Origin: CAVQAH01 sp963784195
Lineage (GTDB): Bacteria; Acidobacteriota; Vicinamibacteria; Vicinamibacterales; 2-12-FULL-66-21
Assembly (NCBI GenBank): GCA_963784195.1
Contig: CAWARA010000013.1
Location: forward strand, 186,001 to 250,000
Direction: 5' to 3'
Length of the DNA stretch: 64,000 nt
In this document: in pieces, positions 60,886 through 64,000 of the stretch
How the letters are laid out: every line of letters starts with the position of its first letter
How positions within the stretch are numbered: position 1 is the first letter of the stretch
Position numbers and translations under genes: made by a program
Notes under the pieces: generated by a model
What the model saw: only the letters and a program-made list of their open reading frames with translations
What the model was told of the DNA's origin: nothing
The model's database searches: none

Positions 60886-61547
60886 CGGGGCAGAATGACG
60901 AGGAACTCCAGCGGATCGCTGCCCGCATTGCCGAGCGTGTGCAGCGAATTCGCTGGCACGATGTCAACTTCGCCCCGCCGAACCTGGTACGCGCCCCAGC
61001 CGCCGAATACCGGCCACGTATAACCGCCTTGCAGGTACACGACGAGCATGTCATCCGAGTGGAAGTGCGGTGGATCGACGAACGTCGTCGGAGCATACCG
61101 GTGCTTGGTCACGAGGACGCGAGCGTTGTCGATGAGCGTCTTGACTTCGGCACGATACGACGTGTGCAAGGCTTCCGGCGGCGTTCCGCCTGATGCCGCC
61201 GCCGACGCGGCCTTCAGATCGACCGCGAGCGCCTCGAGCTTGCGCGCTCCGCGATTCTGCAGGTCGGGCGAGCCAGCCGGCTGCCAGACAGCATCAGCAT
61301 CGGGCATATTGCCGTCCTGGTTCGCGGTCAGATAAATCAGAACACGATCGACGCCTCCTTCAGCGCGTGCGCTGGCGCCCGGATCGACGGCGATCCGCCG
61401 CAGGCGTAACCGATTGTTCTCCCAGTCGCTCAGTCGCAGGGTGGTGCTCGAGACTTGTCCGTATTGCGCTGACGCAGGTTGGAGAAGAACACTCGCGCCG
61501 ATCACGGCGAGCGTTGGCAGAAGGAGAAAGCGAAATCGCGATCCCAT
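60882..61547 (-). CDS. Secreted cupin-domain protein
   Basis: 221 residues. Excellent Shine-Dalgarno (GGAGGTTATCC then ATG). Signal peptide at 1-27 (ends QPASAQ). Two half-barrels: TTLRLSDWENNRLRLRRIAVDPGASARAEGGVD, with a short motif, and a second with HFHSDDMLVVYLQGGYTW and NSLHTLGNAG, whose His residues form the usual cupin metal site. Function unknown. A single TGAACCTTCGTC unit of the promoter-array family lies about 30 bases upstream on its strand. Confidence 0.82.
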   Translation of the reverse strand: MGSRFRFLLLPTLAVIGASVLLQPASAQYGQVSSTTLRLSDWENNRLRLRRIAVDPGASARAEGGVDRVLIYLTANQDGNMPDADAVWQPAGSPDLQNRGARKLEALAVDLKAASAAASGGTPPEALHTSYRAEVKTLIDNARVLVTKHRYAPTTFVDPPHFHSDDMLVVYLQGGYTWPVFGGWGAYQVRRGEVDIVPANSLHTLGNAGSDPLEFLVILPR

Positions 61548-61736
61548 GGATAACCTCCGGGGGAGTCAGACGAAGGTTCACGGCGAAGATGGACGACGCG
61601 GTCGATGCGTGCGCCTAGTCGGATGATACACCGCGGATGCCGCGTGAAAACTGCGCCGTTGACGCCCGTCGATGATGAGCAGACTGAATAACAATTCTGA
61701 AATCTGGCGCATGCCGAGCGAGCGCCCGCCCGACCG

Positions 61737-63485
61737 CTAGAAGCCGCCCCCGCCGCCGCCGCCAAATCCACCGCCGCTCGAGCCGCCGCTGAAGCCCGAT
61801 CCGCCGCTGCTCCGCGGCGCCGAAGCCATCACCGACGCGGCCTGCGTGGACATGACGCCGAGGTTGTTGGCAAACGTGCTCGGCCTGAACATGTGCACCC
61901 CGCCCGGTCCTGTGTACCACGAGGGCGGTTCCTTGTAGATTCCCTCGAACGCCTTCGCCCAGTTGTCCTCGACGCCCAGCGCCATGGCGAATGGGAGGAA
62001 CTTCTCGAACATTTCCGGGGTCTTCACCATCCGGTCGAGGCGTTCGCCTTCGACGCGCGACAGGAACTCGCGGAAACCGAGAACCTTTTCGAGCTGGCGT
62101 GTGCCCTGGACCGTGCGCGACGGCATGAACCAGCCGAACAGCACCACGACCAGCCCTGACAGGATGCCCGCGATGATGCCGGCTCCGGGTTGCATCCCGA
62201 GCCAGGCCATCAACGAGGCACTCCCGAATCCGACGAGGAAGCCGAAGATGACGCCGCCAATCACGTACATCGAGCGGACTCGATCGGGCCGGCCAGTGTA
62301 GAAGCCATCCGAGACCAGGATGCCGTAGAGCCCGTTCCGGAGACCTGGGAGATGCTTGTAGAACTTGTTCTTGAGATCCGAGAGCGTCACCGACGAACTT
62401 CCGTCGAACAGCGCGTCGAGCAGCTCACGCTCGTGGGGCTTGAGGCTCGTCCACTCGTTGCGCGTCTTCTTCAGCGTGAAACTGTAATCCTTGCTGGAAA
62501 ACAGGCCGAAGAGATGTTCATCCTTCGTTTCGGTGATGTGCAGGTAGCCGCGGACAGCGAGGTCCACGATGGTCGACGTGATGTCCCGCATGTCCGGCTT
62601 GCCGTCGATCAACGTGCCGAGTTCCGCCGGCGTCATGCTCGCTGGCGGCTCGTACTGGGTAGTGATCGGCGACAGTTCGGGATCGCGCCCGCGTCGCCGC
62701 CACAGTCGAAACATGCCAAGAAAGACCAGCGGAGGAATCGCGAGCGGCATGTTGCTGTAGACGGCGTCGGCCGTCCGCTCGATTGACGTGGGCCGGTGCA
62801 CGACGCCCGGATTCCAGCCGACGACGACCGTCAGCCCCTCGCGCATGCCCAATCCTCGAGTCGTCTTGACGTTGACGCGGTTGTCTTCGATCGTCACGTC
62901 GCTCTGTTCGGTCGATCCATATGCGCCGCGGAAAGCAGTCGCGCGCACGCCGGAAACGCCGGCCGGCAGCGTTACCTGCGCCGAGGCCGATTCGATCGGG
63001 ACTTCCCACTCGTCGCCGGTGACGTTCCAGTAGAGCTCGTCGTGCTCGTCGAAAAACCGCAAGCCGTTCGAGACGCGATAAACCACCTTGACGATCCTGG
63101 TCGTGTTCGTCGCGCCTGGAACCCAGATCTTCAGCTTGCGATAGTGCCGCTCCCGGCTGCTCTCGTACTTCAGGCTGCGGCCCTCATCGTCTGTGACCGA
63201 TTGAATGTCGAGACGGAGCGTGTAGTTCAGCCCCTGCGGCGATCGATATTCGACGGGGATCGTCCGAAAGACGCCGTTCCAGGTACCCGTAAACCGCGGA
63301 ACGATGTACTCCTCGACGCGAAGCGATCCGTCGGCCGACACCTCGATCGTGGCGTCGAACCGCTCGATGACGAGCGTGCGCTGCGCCGCGGCCGGTGCGG
63401 CGGTCAGCAACGCGAGCGCGAGAATCGTTGTGGCGCGATGTGCCCAGCGCGCGATGATGCTGCGTGCGCTCATCGCCGCCATCAA
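61737..63485 (-). CDS. DUF2207-domain membrane protein
   Basis: 582 residues, coupled to the upstream LemA gene (ATGA overlap). Signal peptide at about 10-34. An N-terminal DUF2207 domain at about 35-260 (IERFDATIEVSADGSLRVEE, GTWNGVFRTIPVEYRSPQG) faces the periplasm. Membrane segments: LAIPPLVFLGMFRLW and a hairpin YVIGGVIFGFLVGFGSASLM with GAGIIAGILSGLVVVLFGWF. The C-terminus is a Gly/Ser-rich tail (SGGSSGGGFGGGGGG), common in this family. LemA-DUF2207 pairs are widespread envelope modules of unknown function. Confidence 0.9.
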   Translation of the reverse strand: MMAAMSARSIIARWAHRATTILALALLTAAPAAAQRTLVIERFDATIEVSADGSLRVEEYIVPRFTGTWNGVFRTIPVEYRSPQGLNYTLRLDIQSVTDDEGRSLKYESSRERHYRKLKIWVPGATNTTRIVKVVYRVSNGLRFFDEHDELYWNVTGDEWEVPIESASAQVTLPAGVSGVRATAFRGAYGSTEQSDVTIEDNRVNVKTTRGLGMREGLTVVVGWNPGVVHRPTSIERTADAVYSNMPLAIPPLVFLGMFRLWRRRGRDPELSPITTQYEPPASMTPAELGTLIDGKPDMRDITSTIVDLAVRGYLHITETKDEHLFGLFSSKDYSFTLKKTRNEWTSLKPHERELLDALFDGSSSVTLSDLKNKFYKHLPGLRNGLYGILVSDGFYTGRPDRVRSMYVIGGVIFGFLVGFGSASLMAWLGMQPGAGIIAGILSGLVVVLFGWFMPSRTVQGTRQLEKVLGFREFLSRVEGERLDRMVKTPEMFEKFLPFAMALGVEDNWAKAFEGIYKEPPSWYTGPGGVHMFRPSTFANNLGVMSTQAASVMASAPRSSGGSGFSGGSSGGGFGGGGGGGF

Positions 63486-64000
63486 AACTTCACCTGTGGC
63501 ACCTGCTTTTCGGTGTCGGGAATCTCGAAGAACTCACGGTTCTTGAATCCGAACAGGCTGGCGACGATGTTGGACGGGACCTGTTGAATGCGCGTGTTCA
63601 GGTCGCGAACGACCGCGTTGTAGTAACGGCGCGCGTTCTGGACGGCGTCTTCGATTTGCGAGAGCGTGTTCTGAAGCTGCGCGAAGTTCTCGGCGGCCCG
63701 CAGCTGCGGATACGACTCGGCGAGCGCAAACAGTCCGCGCAGCGCGCCCGTCAGCGCGCCTTCCGCCTGTCCGCGCTCCGCCGGTCCAGCGCCCTGCGCC
63801 GACACCGCGCGATTCCGGGCATTGATCACCGCCTCGAGCGTCTGCCGCTCATGGCTCGCGTAGCCCTTCACAGATTCGACGACGTTCGGGATCAGGTCGG
63901 TGCGGCGTTTGAGCTGCACGTCGATGTCCGACCACGCGTTCGAGGCCTGCACATTCAAGCGGACCAGCCCGTTGTACATGGCGACCACGATCAGCACGAG
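63482..64000 (-). CDS. lemA: LemA family protein, N-terminus off the right edge
   Basis: 173 codons seen with no start, because the true N-terminus lies beyond 64000. Near the edge is the end of the anchoring helix (LIVVAMYNGLVRLN). LemA core follows: ASNAWSDIDVQLKRRTDLIPNVVESVKGYASHERQTLEAVINARN, LFALAESYPQLRAAENFAQLQNTLSQIEDAVQNARRYYNAVVRDLN and FFEIPDTEKQVPQVKF. The helical bundle is periplasmic in most relatives. It is followed, with overlapping codons, by the DUF2207 gene. Confidence 0.92.
   Translation of the reverse strand, partial: LVLIVVAMYNGLVRLNVQASNAWSDIDVQLKRRTDLIPNVVESVKGYASHERQTLEAVINARNRAVSAQGAGPAERGQAEGALTGALRGLFALAESYPQLRAAENFAQLQNTLSQIEDAVQNARRYYNAVVRDLNTRIQQVPSNIVASLFGFKNREFFEIPDTEKQVPQVKF

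Overview
The window looks like Acidobacteriota DNA, most probably class Vicinamibacteria. This is inferred from gene content, with no search run. The base composition is GC-rich. There is a TonB-dependent receptor fused to an N-terminal carboxypeptidase-regulatory-like domain, two large Ser/Thr kinases with TPR or TolB-propeller C-termini, an 'acidobacterial duplicated orphan permease' (ADOP), a VWFA protein of the acidobacterial type, GH127 and S9 peptidase lipoproteins, and many secreted proteins of unknown function. No rRNA, tRNA, CRISPR array or prophage was recognised.

Layout. 1-2.1 kb: a partial secreted cupin protein, an N-terminally truncated MBL-fold remnant and a 2H phosphoesterase. 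2.1-4.4 kb: a sulfatase-like enzyme and a TPR protein, probably one gene split by a frameshift. 4.4-12 kb: two coupled secreted carboxypeptidase-regulatory-like proteins, a small secreted protein and the TonB receptor. 12-19.6 kb: a secreted alpha/beta hydrolase, then a minus-strand run (WYL regulator, OsmC protein, two flavin monooxygenases, a small membrane-anchored protein), then an SH3/beta-barrel protein. 20-34 kb: an accessory stretch holding a REP-associated tyrosine transposase (RAYT), nine REPIN-type palindromes and many small genes (ADA2-like deaminase, TPR lipoprotein-like protein, SDR, AlkD-like repair protein, DUF488, a deleted M20 peptidase, a frameshifted LLM monooxygenase). 34-40 kb: two divergent Ser/Thr kinases with back-to-back repeat arrays. 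40-53 kb: class V aminotransferase, HD hydrolase, SNF2-SWIM ATPase, GH127, ADOP and a GT87-like membrane protein. 53-64 kb: VWFA protein, nitrilase, S9 peptidase, pirin, DUF1684, polysaccharide deacetylase, NAGPA-like phosphodiester glycosidase, cupin, DUF2207 and partial LemA.

Three non-coding systems stand out. (1) A RAYT sits inside a cluster of REPINs whose 16-bp arms are exact reverse complements, with further copies up to 11 kb away. One copy encodes the C-terminus of the transposase itself. (2) A separate 12-13-bp tandem repeat (TGAACCCCCGT-type) forms four arrays. Each runs directly into a sigma70-like -10 box, always in the same orientation relative to the gene, and replaces the -35 region. 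(3) Several genes start exactly 6 nt after a TANNNT hexamer, which suggests leaderless transcripts.

At least eight otherwise conserved reading frames are broken by apparent single-base shifts. The simplest explanation is residual indel error in the assembly, so I annotate these as one broken gene each, or as linked halves.
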